DNA of 64,000 nucleotides, from NCBI RefSeq assembly GCF_003963535.1, contig NZ_CP034539.1, positions 9,734,001 to 9,798,000 of the forward strand, in the 5' to 3' direction. Each line of letters opens with the position of its first letter. Within the stretch, counting starts at the first letter, position 1. The notes under the pieces were generated by a model that ran no database searches, was not told the origin of the DNA, and worked only from the letters and a program-made list of their open reading frames with translations. Positions 1 to 8,629 of this stretch are shown one piece after another. Origin of the DNA: Streptomyces cyaneochromogenes. Lineage in GTDB: Bacteria > Actinomycetota > Actinomycetes > Streptomycetales > Streptomycetaceae. Made by a program: the position numbers and the translations under genes.

Positions 1-1
1 G

Positions 2-1039
2 TTCCTGCACACCAAGGGCGCCGAGATACTGCTGCAGATCGCCCGCTTCTGGGCGGACAAGGCCGTCTACGACGACACCCTGGGCCGTCACCGCATCAAG
101 GGCGTGGTCGGCCCCGACGAGTACCACGACGCCTATCCCGGCGCGGCCACACCCGGCCTCGACGACAACGCGTATACCAACGTCACGGCCGCGTGGGTGC
201 TCACCCGCACGCTGGAGCTGCTGGGCGGCCTGCCAGAGCCCCGCCGCCGTGAACTCGTCGAGCGCAATGGACTCGACGGGGGCGAACTCGAACTGTGGGA
301 GGACGTTTCCCGCACCCTCCATGTGCCCTTCCACGACGGCGTCATCAGCCAGTTCGCGGGGTACGACGAGCTCGCCGAGCTTCCCTGGGAGGAGCACCGG
401 CAGCGCTACGGCGACATCCGGCGGCTGGACCGGATCCTGGAGGCGGAGGGCGACACCGTCAACCGCTACAAGGCCTCCAAGCAGGCCGACGTCCTGATGC
501 TCGGCTACCTTTTCTCGCCGACCGAACTGCGGGGCCTGTTCGACCGGTTGAGCCTCCGCCTGGACGAGGAGACCTGGCGGCGCACTGTCGACTACTACAT
601 GCACCGCACCAGCCACGGATCCACCCTCAGCGGCCTGGTGCACGGCTGGGTGCTGGCCCGGTGCCGGCGCAGCGAGGCCTGGAAGTTCTGCCAGGAGGCC
701 CTCCAGGGCGACATCGCCGACGTGCAGGGCGGCACCACCGGCGAGGGCATCCACCTGGGCGCCATGGCCGGCACCCTCGACCTCGTCCAGCGCGGGCTGA
801 CCGGCCTGGAGACCCGGGGCGGCGCCCTGTGGCTCGACCCCGTGCCGCTGCCGGAACTGTCCTCGTACGGATTCTCCCTGCGCTACCAGGGGCACTGGGG
901 CGTGCGGCTCCGTCTGGAGCGCGGGAAGCTGGAGATCGCCGTCCCATCGTCGGACGCGTCCGCGATCGACGTACGGCTGCGGGACCGCGCGGTCAGCGTC
1001 GAACCTGGGGAGACGGCTCGGCTGGAGCTCCCGGACTGA
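2..1039 (+). CDS. GH65 family glycoside phosphorylase (C-terminal part)
   Basis: The reading frame is open from base 2, so the N-terminus lies outside the window; about 345 codons remain, the catalytic and C-terminal part of a glycoside hydrolase family 65 protein (normally 750-800 aa). The VVGPDEYHDAY motif carries the conserved general-acid glutamate (codon at 119-121), followed by the KQADVL and HRTSHGSTLS segments that line the phosphate and sugar site in this family. GH65 members phosphorolyse or hydrolyse alpha-glucosides such as maltose, trehalose or kojibiose; which substrate applies here cannot be read from this part. It ends in a beta-rich C-terminal domain with TGA at 1037-1039. 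No promoter is visible, and it is probably unrelated to the dormancy island that starts after it. Confidence 0.85.
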   Translation, partial: FLHTKGAEILLQIARFWADKAVYDDTLGRHRIKGVVGPDEYHDAYPGAATPGLDDNAYTNVTAAWVLTRTLELLGGLPEPRRRELVERNGLDGGELELWEDVSRTLHVPFHDGVISQFAGYDELAELPWEEHRQRYGDIRRLDRILEAEGDTVNRYKASKQADVLMLGYLFSPTELRGLFDRLSLRLDEETWRRTVDYYMHRTSHGSTLSGLVHGWVLARCRRSEAWKFCQEALQGDIADVQGGTTGEGIHLGAMAGTLDLVQRGLTGLETRGGALWLDPVPLPELSSYGFSLRYQGHWGVRLRLERGKLEIAVPSSDASAIDVRLRDRAVSVEPGETARLELPD

Positions 1040-1056
1040 CCGTCACCCGGGGGCGG

Positions 1057-1101
1057 CGGCCAGGAGACGAGGGACGGTGGCGTACGACTGGCTCCTGGCC
1101 G
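1057..1101. terminator. Inverted repeat between convergent genes
   Basis: CGGCCAGGAG (1057-1066) is exactly complementary to CTCCTGGCCG (1092-1101), with a 25-nt loop. It lies between the stop codons of the GH65 gene (plus) and the secreted protein gene (minus), so it may end transcription from both sides. There is no T tract, which is usual for Streptomyces. Confidence 0.45.
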
Positions 1102-1149
1102 ACGTGGCTGTGACGGACGCGCCGGACAGCCGACGCAACGCCAACAGGC

Positions 1150-1650
1150 CTAGGCGGCCTTGATGCCCGAGATGAGCCGCGTCGCCAGGTCGGACTGCAC
1201 CATCAAGTGCGTGCGGTGCACCTGGTTCCCGGTGTCCTGCCAGGTGAGGGTGACCCGGGTCCAGCAGTGCCCCATCCCGCTGTCGTTGTAGACCACCTTC
1301 CAGGCGATCGGCACGCCCTTGGCGCGCAGCACGCCGTCCCTGTGGTGGGCGGCCTCCCAGCGAGCCAGGCTGCTGCGCAGCTGCTCGGTGAGGTAGTGGC
1401 CGCGCAGGGAGTTGGCCAGCCGGCCGCGGCCGGAGTCGAACAGGACGTCGATGTAGGCGCCGTAGAAGTCGGCGACCCGGTCGACCGTGCTCGTCGGGCT
1501 CCCGCTGCGGGCCGGGGTGCCGGCGAGCGAGGTGACGGTGGCCGGAGTGTCCGCCCGGACGCCGCCGCTCGCGGCCGCCGGCATCGAGGCTCCGAGGGCC
1601 GCCACCGCGCCGACGAGCGCGACACGACGGAACGTGCGTGACGTAGCCAT
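1150..1650 (-). CDS. Secreted protein of unknown function, 166 aa
   Basis: I do not recognise a named family. The N-terminus has a signal-peptide layout: basic residues (TSRTFRR), a hydrophobic stretch of about 18 residues (VALVGAVAALGASMPAAA) and an AAA-S type cleavage region near residue 28, so the product is probably exported. The mature part (about 140 aa) begins with a low-complexity Thr/Ser segment and continues into an alpha/beta domain with FYGAYIDVLF near its start and a conserved-looking WTRVTLTW strand, reminiscent of NTF2-like folds; that is only a guess. The ATG at 1650 follows a GAGGAG ribosome site at good spacing. Two near-perfect palindromic boxes lie about 80-110 bp upstream, which places it in the same regulon as the stress genes that follow. 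Confidence 0.75.
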   Translation of the reverse strand: MATSRTFRRVALVGAVAALGASMPAAASGGVRADTPATVTSLAGTPARSGSPTSTVDRVADFYGAYIDVLFDSGRGRLANSLRGHYLTEQLRSSLARWEAAHHRDGVLRAKGVPIAWKVVYNDSGMGHCWTRVTLTWQDTGNQVHRTHLMVQSDLATRLISGIKAA

Positions 1651-1727
1651 GCCATGACTCCTCTCGCGAAGGAGGAACGAATCAGTCCCTCGACCCCAGT
1701 ACAGCGCACATGAGTTGTCCGAAGCTC

Positions 1728-1762
1728 GGGCCGACCGGCCCCACGTGAGGGCCGATCGGCCG
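1728..1762. promoter_or_regulatory. DevR/OsdR-like boxes (two) upstream of secreted protein gene
   Basis: GGGCCGACCGGCCC at 1728-1741 and GGGCCGATCGGCCG at 1749-1762 are two copies of the recurring 14-bp palindrome, 21 bp apart (two helical turns). They sit 78 and 99 bp upstream of the start at 1650, and downstream of the stop of the ABC permease gene. Confidence 0.65.
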
Positions 1763-1779
1763 CCGTTGACGGATAACGG

Positions 1780-2955
1780 CTACGCCCCGGCGCTGGTCGT
1801 CAGCCGGTGTCGCAGCGACAGGGACGCGAGGGTGAGGAGCGCGGTGGCGAAGGCGGCCAGGACCCCCAGGTCGCGCAGGATCGCGGCCAGGTCACCGTCC
1901 CGCGACAGCAGCGTCGTCCACGCGTCGACGGCCCAGGCGTGCGGCACCGCGTGTCCGGCGCTGCGCAGCCAGTCGGGGACCAGGGCCAGGGGCCACATGC
2001 AGCCGCCCAGCATGCCGAGCCCGATGCCGAGGGCGGGGCCGATCGCGTGCACCTGCTCCGGCGTCCGGAACAGGGCCCCGGCCAGCACACCGGCGCCGGT
2101 GCCCACCAGCGCCCATACGGTGACCAGCGCGCCCGCGGCGAGCGGATCGCCCCAGGCGACGTCGAAGGCCAGGGCCCCGATGCCGACGATCAGCAGGGAC
2201 TGCAGGACCGCCAGCAGCAGATAGGCGATCGTCTCGCCGAACACCAGGGTGCGGGCGGCGACCGGTGCCGCGAGCGCGCGGGCGTACACCCCCGTCCGGC
2301 GCGTCTGCACGATGGCCGCGCCGCCCGCCAGGGCGTTGATGAACACGAACAGCACCAGCATGGTCGGTGTGCTGTAGCTGTAGCCGAGGGGCAGGAAGTC
2401 GCTCTGGCCGTTGACGGTTTCGCTGCGGACGACGATGGGGGACGCGGTCCGTTCGGCGGTGCGGGCGAGCGCGAGGGTGTCGTCGAAGGGTCCGCCGGTC
2501 TCGTCACTGGCGAACCGGGCGGCCTGCAGACGTGCCGCGTGCTCGGCCACGACGGCCGACACCGAGGACACGGCCCCGTGTCCGGCGCTGCCGGAGGGCT
2601 CCACCAGCACCGGCACGCTCACGGATCGCCCGGCCCGTACGTCCGCATCGAGGCCGTTCGGCACCATGACCACCGCGTCCAGTTCGGCGCGCCGCAGCGC
2701 TGTGCGCGCGTCGTCCGGGGTGTCGTACGTGCGGGTCCGAAGCCCGGGTGCCTCCTGAAGGTCCGAGGTCAACTCCCGTGCCACCGGTCCGGCTTGTGCG
2801 GCCGGGACGAGTCCGATCCGAAACTGGTCGAAGCCGCTGACGGTGACCCCGATGACGACGATGATGGCGACCGGCAGCAGAACCATGAAGAACAGTGCCG
2901 TGCGGTCGCGCAGTACTCGCGCAAGGGTCGCGCCGGTCACGGCGAGCGCTGTCAT
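1780..2955 (-). CDS. ABC-2 type transporter permease, second subunit
   Basis: 391-aa membrane protein. The N-terminal helix (FFMVLLPVAIIVVIGVTV) is followed by a large extracytoplasmic domain (about residues 45-190), then five further hydrophobic segments, the usual ABC-2 (DrrB/YhgE-like) layout. The ATG at 2955 overlaps the stop of the first permease as ATGA, indicating translational coupling; upstream ATGs in the same frame would run into that gene. It is the last gene of an operon USP - P1B ATPase - ABC ATPase - permease - permease. It probably forms a heterodimer with its neighbour. The substrate is unknown; a drug, lipid or polymer are all possible. The stop codon is TAG. Confidence 0.85.
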   Translation of the reverse strand: MTALAVTGATLARVLRDRTALFFMVLLPVAIIVVIGVTVSGFDQFRIGLVPAAQAGPVARELTSDLQEAPGLRTRTYDTPDDARTALRRAELDAVVMVPNGLDADVRAGRSVSVPVLVEPSGSAGHGAVSSVSAVVAEHAARLQAARFASDETGGPFDDTLALARTAERTASPIVVRSETVNGQSDFLPLGYSYSTPTMLVLFVFINALAGGAAIVQTRRTGVYARALAAPVAARTLVFGETIAYLLLAVLQSLLIVGIGALAFDVAWGDPLAAGALVTVWALVGTGAGVLAGALFRTPEQVHAIGPALGIGLGMLGGCMWPLALVPDWLRSAGHAVPHAWAVDAWTTLLSRDGDLAAILRDLGVLAAFATALLTLASLSLRHRLTTSAGA

Positions 2956-4121
2956 GGCGTCCTCCTCACCCGCAGGAGCAGTGCCGTCACCGCGACCACG
3001 ACCAGCGAGAACGCGGCGATGCCGAGCAGCGGGGCACCCACGGCCTCCCAGCCGCGCACTCCGGTGCCCAGGTCGGTGAAGCCGCGCAGGGCCCAGCCGT
3101 TGGGCGTGAACAGGGCGAGGGTGCGGATCGCCGGTGTGGTGCCGGAGGCGAAGACGAAGTTGCCGCCGAGCAGGACGAGCGCGAAGACCAGGATCGAGGC
3201 GAGCCCCTGGGCCTGCTGCTCGGTCCGCACGAGCGCGATGACCAGCGCGGTCAGACACACCACGCACACCGCCATCGCCACGCTGAGCGCCGCGACCCCG
3301 ACCGGGTCGGCCCAACTCGCGTCGAAGGCGAGCCAGGACACGACCGTCACGGTGGCGAGCCCGGCCAGGCTGTAGACGAACGTCGACACCGACTTGCCGA
3401 TCAGCAGTGCACCGCGCCCGACCGGTGCGGCGGCGATCCGGTCGAGGGTGCCCTGCTGCTGCTCGATGAAGTAGCCGCGTGCCCCGAAGCCGACGGTGAA
3501 CAGCACGAAGAACATGCCCATGCTGGGCCCGAAGTAGCTGATGACCTTCAGCGGGTCGTCGGGCAGCCCTTGTGCCCGGACGTCCTCCGGCAGCCTCAAC
3601 AGGGCGGCCTTCGCGGCGAGTTCGGGTACGTCCGTCTCCTGGGCGCCCGCGGCCACCGCCGTCGCGACCGACAGCCGGTCGGCGTTGACCTGGGCGACGT
3701 ACGACTCGGTGACCGCCTCGGCGAGCTGCGCCTGGAGCCCGTAGTCGACGCTGTCCAGGACCCTGACCGGCTCGGCCCCGCCGCCGTGCAGCGATTCGGT
3801 GAACCCCTTCGGCACGACGATCGCGGCGTGCACGTCACCCGCGTCCACCGCCCGCCGTGCCGCCACTTCGGAGTCGTACGACCGTACGTGGACCGTGCCT
3901 TCGAGCTCCGGGCTCTTCAGCACCCGGGTGAGACCGGCGGCGGCCGGACCCCGGTCCAGGTCGACGACGCCGAGGTTCGCGCGGAACTCGTCGTTGTTGT
4001 TGAACGCCAGGGCCATCAGGGCGGAGATCAGCACCGGCGCGAGGAACACGATCACCCAGGCCGACCGGTCGCGCAGCCGCTGCCTGAGGTCCTTGGCCGC
4101 GATGGCGAGTACGACACGCAC
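2952..4121 (-). CDS. ABC-2 type transporter permease, first subunit
   Basis: 389-aa paralogue of the downstream permease: hydrophobic N-terminal segment (VIVFLAPVLISALMALAF), extracytoplasmic domain up to about residue 190, then a cluster of TM helices including GMFFVLFTVGFGARGYF and a C-terminal helix (LLGIAAFSLVVVAVTALLL). The start is GTG at 4121, 6 nt upstream of the ATPase stop codon, so the genes are read as one operon. The family (ABC2_membrane_3 type) exports hydrophobic compounds or modifies the envelope. Nothing in the sequence identifies a substrate. Its place behind a stress protein and a metal ATPase suggests export during stress. Confidence 0.85.
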   Translation of the reverse strand: MRVVLAIAAKDLRQRLRDRSAWVIVFLAPVLISALMALAFNNNDEFRANLGVVDLDRGPAAAGLTRVLKSPELEGTVHVRSYDSEVAARRAVDAGDVHAAIVVPKGFTESLHGGGAEPVRVLDSVDYGLQAQLAEAVTESYVAQVNADRLSVATAVAAGAQETDVPELAAKAALLRLPEDVRAQGLPDDPLKVISYFGPSMGMFFVLFTVGFGARGYFIEQQQGTLDRIAAAPVGRGALLIGKSVSTFVYSLAGLATVTVVSWLAFDASWADPVGVAALSVAMAVCVVCLTALVIALVRTEQQAQGLASILVFALVLLGGNFVFASGTTPAIRTLALFTPNGWALRGFTDLGTGVRGWEAVGAPLLGIAAFSLVVVAVTALLLRVRRTP

Positions 4122-4127
4122 CGGGAC

Positions 4128-5075
4128 TCACTCCCTCAGCGCGGTGCCGGTCAGATGGAGGAACACCGCCTCCAGGTCGGGCTCGTCGATCTCCACGCTG
4201 CGGATGCCGACGTCCAGCGCGTGGGCCAGATCGAGCAGGTCCGGCAGCAGGCTGCGGGCGTCCTTGACGACCAGCTCGACCACATCGCCCTTGTCGCCCG
4301 AACGCGCCGCGCCCTCGACCCGGGCGAGGCGGCGGCACGCGTCCGCGTAGGCCGTGAGGCCGCCGACGGCGGTCAGCCGCACCCGGTCCCGCTCGGCCAC
4401 CAGCGCCACCAGCTCTCGCGGGGTCCCCTCGGCGACGAGACCGCCCCGGTCGATGATGCCGACGCGGTCGCAGAGCCGCTCGGCCTCCTCCATGTAGTGC
4501 GTGGTGTAGAGGACGGCCATGCCCTCCTCTCCGAACCGGGTGACGCTCTCCAGGATCGCGTGCCGGCTCTGCGGATCGACTCCGACGGTCGGCTCGTCCA
4601 GCACCAGCAGCGTCGGCGAATGCACCAGCCCGGCGCCGATGTTGAGACGCCGGCGCATACCGCCCGACAGGGAGTCGACGCGGTCGCGGGCCCGGCCGCC
4701 GAGGTCGATGAGGTGCAGCACCTCGTCGACCCGACGTTCCAACCGGCGGCGGGGCAGCCGGTAGAGGCGGCCGAAGAACCGGAGGTTCTCGCGGACGCTC
4801 AGGTCCGGATAGAGCGCCACGTCCTGCGGGACGAAGCCGATGAGCTGCTTGGCCGGCCCGGCGGCGGTGTTCACCGGCAGGCCCGCCACGTGCACGGTCC
4901 CGGCGTCGGGGCGCAGCAGCCCGCACACCATCCTGATCGTCGTCGTCTTGCCCGCTCCGTTCGGCCCGAGCAGGCCGTACGTCTCGCCCGGGGCGATGCT
5001 CAGGCTCACGTCGTCGACGGCGGTGCGCTCGCCGAACCGCCGTACGAGGTGGGAGCATTCGAGGACGTTCTTCAT
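4128..5075 (-). CDS. ABC transporter ATP-binding protein (DrrA-like)
   Basis: 315-aa nucleotide-binding subunit. Walker A GPNGAGKTT, Q-loop FVPQDVALYP, signature LSGGMRRRL and Walker B LLVLDEPTVGVDP are all intact, followed by a C-terminal DUF4162-like extension as in DrrA/CcmA-type exporters. It energises the two ABC-2 permeases encoded directly downstream. ATG at 5075 has AGGTGG at suitable spacing; an alternative ATG at 5090 would overlap the upstream stop as ATGA and add five residues. Translational coupling to the metal ATPase gene is likely either way. Confidence 0.9.
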   Translation of the reverse strand: MKNVLECSHLVRRFGERTAVDDVSLSIAPGETYGLLGPNGAGKTTTIRMVCGLLRPDAGTVHVAGLPVNTAAGPAKQLIGFVPQDVALYPDLSVRENLRFFGRLYRLPRRRLERRVDEVLHLIDLGGRARDRVDSLSGGMRRRLNIGAGLVHSPTLLVLDEPTVGVDPQSRHAILESVTRFGEEGMAVLYTTHYMEEAERLCDRVGIIDRGGLVAEGTPRELVALVAERDRVRLTAVGGLTAYADACRRLARVEGAARSGDKGDVVELVVKDARSLLPDLLDLAHALDVGIRSVEIDEPDLEAVFLHLTGTALRE

Positions 5076-5086
5076 TTGGCGCCACC

Positions 5087-7420
5087 TCATGGTGCGAGGG
5101 AGAAGTAGTTCTCTTCTTCTTGCGTGAAGTGCAGCCGCAGCACCGTGTGCAGCCCGTACAGGCAGGCCCGCAGGTCGTCGAGTTGCTCCGGGGCCAGGCT
5201 CCCGTCGGGGCCGACCAGGGTGAGGTGCGTGGCGATGCGGTGGGCGAGGCGGTCGATCTCGACGTGGGCGCGGCTCATCGTGGCGGTGGCCTCGGGGCCG
5301 CCGAGCGTGGGGGCGAGGGCCGGGTAGAGCTGGTGCTCCTCGGCGTACTCGTGCGGCAGGAGCCGTTCGGTGAGCAGACGGTGCACGTTGCGCACGGCCG
5401 CGAGGGCCTGTGGTCCGGGGCTGTCCGAGAGCTGGTCGGCGGCGGAGCGCACGGCCTCCAGGACGTCCTGAAGGTCGTCGTGCTCGGCCGCGAAGCGGTG
5501 GATGAGGGCCTGAGTGGAAGGCTGGAGCGCCGGGCGTGCCCCGCGGTCGTCGCCCAGCGCGCGCAGGGCGTTGAGGATCACCGCGACGTCGATACCCTCC
5601 TGGAGCAGGGCGCCGACGGCGGGCGGGAGCAGGCCGAGGGCGGCCGCGGCCATCGCGATCAGCGACAGCGCCATGCCGCCGAGCGCGCTCTGCACGGCGA
5701 TGCGCCGGGACCGTACGGCGATGGCGACGGCGTCGGCCAGGCGGTCCACCCGGTCGGTGGTCAGCACGATGTCGGCGGCCTCGGAGGACGCCGTGGAACC
5801 CCGTGAGCCCATCGCGACACCGACGTCGGCAGCGGCGAGGGCGGGCGCGTCGTTCACGCCGTCGCCCACCATCACGGTGACGGCGCCCTCGCGTTCGGCC
5901 CGCACCGCGGTGACCTTGTCGGCCGGGGACAGGCTCGCCCGCACGTCGTCGAGTCCGAGCACGGCGCCGACCTCGTGGGCGGGTTCGGCGCGGTCGCCGG
6001 TGAGCATGACGAGCCGTTCGATGCCCGCCGAGCGCAGCCGGCGCAGCGTGCGTGGCGCGTCGTGGCGCAGCGGGTCGCGCAGCAGGACGGCACCGACCGG
6101 GCGACTGTCCACGGTGAGCCAGACGACGGTCGCCCCGTCCAGGACGGCCCGGTTGTCCGCCGAGCGGGCCCAGGCGGGCTTCTCCGTACCGGCGTCGAGG
6201 CCGCCTACGCCCATGCGACGCCCCGCGATGGTGCCCCGCGCGCCACGGCCCGGCTCCTCGGACACGTCCGTGGGCATGGACAACCGCAGTCCCCGCTCCC
6301 GGGCGGCGTCGACAAGGGCGCGCGCGAGGACGTGCGGCGAGTACTGGTCGAGCGAGGCGGCCAGCCGCAGCACCTGGGACGGCTGCCAGCCGTGGGCGGC
6401 GATCACGTCGAGCACCCGGGGATGGCCGCCGGTGAGGGTGCCGGTCTTGTCCAGCAGCAGTGTGCGGGCCCGGCCGAGGTTCTCCAGCGCTCCGCCGTCC
6501 CGGATCACCACGCCCAGGCGCGAGGCCCGCGACAGCCCGGAGACCACGGCCACCGGTGCCGCCAGCAGCAGCGGGCACGGCGTGGCGACCACCAGAACCG
6601 CCACCGCCCGCACGGCGGAACCGCTGATCAGCCAGGTCAGCCCTGCCACGGCCACGGTGAGCGGCAGGAACCAGGCCGCGTACCGGTCGGCGAGCCGCAC
6701 CACGGGCGCCGACTCCGCGGAGGCCTGCCGGGCCAGCCGCACGATCCCGGCGTACGTGCTGTCCTGCGCCGTCGCGGTGGCACGCAGTTCGAAGGCACCG
6801 CCCGCGTTGACCGCACCACTGCGCACCGACTCGCCCGGCGCGTGCCGCACGGCCAGCGGTTCTCCGGTGAGAACGGACTCGTCGAGCTCGGCCGGGTCGT
6901 CCGCCACGCTCCCGTCGACGGGGACGACCTCGCCGGGCCCGACGACCAGCAGGTCACCGACGGCGACTTCGGTCAGGGGCACCGTACGCACGTCGGTGCC
7001 GGTGCGGCGCCGGGCGGTGCGGGGCGCGTGCTCCAGCAGGGCGCGCAGATCGCGCGAGGCCCGCTGCCGCGCGGACGCCTCCAGCGCCCGTCCGGTGGCG
7101 AGCATCAGCGCGATCAGGGATCCGGCCAGGTACTCGCCCACGGCAAGGGTGCCGCCCAGCGCCAGGACCGCGATCAGGTCCACGCCCGCCTGGCCGCGGC
7201 GCAACGCGCCCAGCACCCAGCCGACCGCCGGCCCCACCGCGACGACCGTGCCCAGGGCCCAGCACAGGTCGGCGAGGCCGGTGGCGCCCGCGAGCCAGAA
7301 GACCCCGCCCACGGTCAGGGCGACGACGGTGTCGGCCAGCAGGAGCGATTCCAGCGGCGGCATACGGGAGAAGGCCGTCAGCAGCCGGTGCGACGGCCTC
7401 TCCTGAAGGAAGCGGTTCAT
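5087..7420 (-). CDS. P1B-5-type metal ATPase with C-terminal hemerythrin domain
   Basis: 777 aa. The membrane ion-binding motif is TPCP (Cys282) instead of CPC or SPC; phosphorylation motif DKTGTLTG has Asp324; TGEP and GDGVNDAPAL complete the P-type signature. No N-terminal heavy-metal domain is present. After the last TM pair (about residue 620) comes a cytosolic helical domain of about 150 aa with spaced His and Glu residues (HRFAAEHDDL, HEYAEEHQLYP, HVEIDRLAHR, LHFTQEEENYF), a hemerythrin-like diiron fold. This architecture matches P1B-5 ATPases such as Sinorhizobium Nia, linked to Ni/Fe transport; the hemerythrin domain may sense O2 or iron. ATG at 7420 was chosen because residues upstream are not conserved-looking and it follows the USP gene by 22 nt. 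It may relate to the nickel hydrogenase of the island (inference). Confidence 0.88.
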   Translation of the reverse strand: MNRFLQERPSHRLLTAFSRMPPLESLLLADTVVALTVGGVFWLAGATGLADLCWALGTVVAVGPAVGWVLGALRRGQAGVDLIAVLALGGTLAVGEYLAGSLIALMLATGRALEASARQRASRDLRALLEHAPRTARRRTGTDVRTVPLTEVAVGDLLVVGPGEVVPVDGSVADDPAELDESVLTGEPLAVRHAPGESVRSGAVNAGGAFELRATATAQDSTYAGIVRLARQASAESAPVVRLADRYAAWFLPLTVAVAGLTWLISGSAVRAVAVLVVATPCPLLLAAPVAVVSGLSRASRLGVVIRDGGALENLGRARTLLLDKTGTLTGGHPRVLDVIAAHGWQPSQVLRLAASLDQYSPHVLARALVDAARERGLRLSMPTDVSEEPGRGARGTIAGRRMGVGGLDAGTEKPAWARSADNRAVLDGATVVWLTVDSRPVGAVLLRDPLRHDAPRTLRRLRSAGIERLVMLTGDRAEPAHEVGAVLGLDDVRASLSPADKVTAVRAEREGAVTVMVGDGVNDAPALAAADVGVAMGSRGSTASSEAADIVLTTDRVDRLADAVAIAVRSRRIAVQSALGGMALSLIAMAAAALGLLPPAVGALLQEGIDVAVILNALRALGDDRGARPALQPSTQALIHRFAAEHDDLQDVLEAVRSAADQLSDSPGPQALAAVRNVHRLLTERLLPHEYAEEHQLYPALAPTLGGPEATATMSRAHVEIDRLAHRIATHLTLVGPDGSLAPEQLDDLRACLYGLHTVLRLHFTQEEENYFSLAP

Positions 7421-7442
7421 GACGGTCCTCGCCCCGGGCGGC

Positions 7443-8309
7443 TCAGTCGTGCGGGACGACGGCCACGGGGCACGGCACATGGTGCAGGGCCGCGTGGGCG
7501 ACCGGCCCGAGCTTCCAGGTCAGGTGCGACGGATGGCGCCTGCGCCCGACGACGGTGAGGCAGCCATGGGCGGACGCGGTCAGCAGCACCTGCGTGGCGG
7601 GGCCCACGGCCACATGCTTGGTGACGGGGACGTCGGGGAACTTCTCCCGCCACGGTGCCAGCGCGCCGGCGAGCCGCGCGCGCTCCTCGGCCTCGGGGTC
7701 CTCGTCGAGCCGGGCGGCGAGCGAGGTCAGGGGCAGCGCCCGCACGGCCCGCAGCCGCGCGCCGCGCGCCGCGGCCGCGGTGAACGCGAACTCCAGCAGC
7801 GGGTCGGCCACCCCTCCCGGCTCCTGCACCCCGACCACGACCTCGTCGCGGTCCGCCGCCGCGGGGTGGCCCCAGCCCGCCTCGACGGCCGGATCGCCCG
7901 CCCGCACGGCGACGGTCGGACAGGGCGTGAGCCCCAGCACATGCAGGCTGATGGAGCCGAGCAGGAAGCTCGCCACGGAGCCGTGCCCGCGCGAGCCGAG
8001 CACGAGCATCGACGCGCTCTCGCCGCGCTCCAACAGGGCGTGTGCGGCAGGAGCCGACACCAGTTCCGTGGTCAGGGCCAGGTCACCGTGGTGATGCAAC
8101 AACTCCGCAGAGGCTCGCTCCAGGAGCTCCCGGCCGTAGCGCTGCTTGCTGTGCGCCTCCTGGACGATGGGCACGTCCAAGGGCTGCGTGGTCCAGGAGT
8201 GGAGCAGTACCAAGGGCAGATGACGGTCCACGGCCTCACGGGCGGCCCACCACGCGGCCGTCACGCTCGCGGGCGAACCGTCGAGTCCGACGACGACAGG
8301 TCCGGTCAT
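7443..8309 (-). CDS. Tandem universal stress protein (USP 1)
   Basis: 288 aa, two UspA domains (about 1-145 and 155-288). The first keeps the ATP-binding pattern G-x2-G-x9-GS (GSRGHGSVASFLLGS); the second has lost it (GRRRHPSHLTWKLGP), so only one half should bind ATP. Actinobacterial tandem USPs are cytosolic, bind ATP and help adjust metabolism in hypoxia and dormancy. ATG at 8309 is preceded by GGAGGTGCGTC, a strong ribosome site. First gene of a five-gene operon with the metal ATPase and ABC exporter. A palindromic operator lies about 120 bp upstream, shared with the divergent USP 2. Confidence 0.93.
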   Translation of the reverse strand: MTGPVVVGLDGSPASVTAAWWAAREAVDRHLPLVLLHSWTTQPLDVPIVQEAHSKQRYGRELLERASAELLHHHGDLALTTELVSAPAAHALLERGESASMLVLGSRGHGSVASFLLGSISLHVLGLTPCPTVAVRAGDPAVEAGWGHPAAADRDEVVVGVQEPGGVADPLLEFAFTAAAARGARLRAVRALPLTSLAARLDEDPEAEERARLAGALAPWREKFPDVPVTKHVAVGPATQVLLTASAHGCLTVVGRRRHPSHLTWKLGPVAHAALHHVPCPVAVVPHD

Positions 8310-8429
8310 GACGCACCTCCGGTGTAGGCGCCGCAAACGGTTCCCCGCCGCCGCGCGTGTCTTCCCTCGCCGCTTCCAGCGTGGGAGTCCGGCCGTTGCC
8401 GGGACGAGGGCCGGATGGGGGCGTTCCCG

Positions 8430-8464
8430 GGCCCGTACGGCCCTGTGCGGGGTCCGACCGGCGG
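8430..8464. promoter_or_regulatory. DevR/OsdR-like box between divergent USP genes
   Basis: GGCCCGTACGGCCC (8430-8443) differs from the palindrome GGGCCGTACGGCCC at one base; a weaker second copy GGTCCGACCGGCGG lies at 8451-8464, again 21 bp apart. The 320-bp gap 8310-8629 between the divergent USP genes holds these sites and otherwise no gene. Confidence 0.55.
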
Positions 8465-8629
8465 GGCGAGTCTGGGAGGACAGGAGTGGGGCGAGGACGG
8501 CCCGGTGGAGATCGCCGGGTCAGGGGCCCGGCCGCATGGTGCTGCCCTCGCCCCGTCGTAGGGAGCCTGACGGGCCCGGCACGGGGACGTCGTACGCGTC
8601 CGTGGATCCCGTCGGGAAAGGGGAGCGAG

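Noticed and set aside
1807..5108. Long plus-strand frames across the ABC transporter genes
   Set aside because: They oppose clear permease and ATPase genes and read as low-complexity Arg/Gly/Gln-rich shadow sequence.
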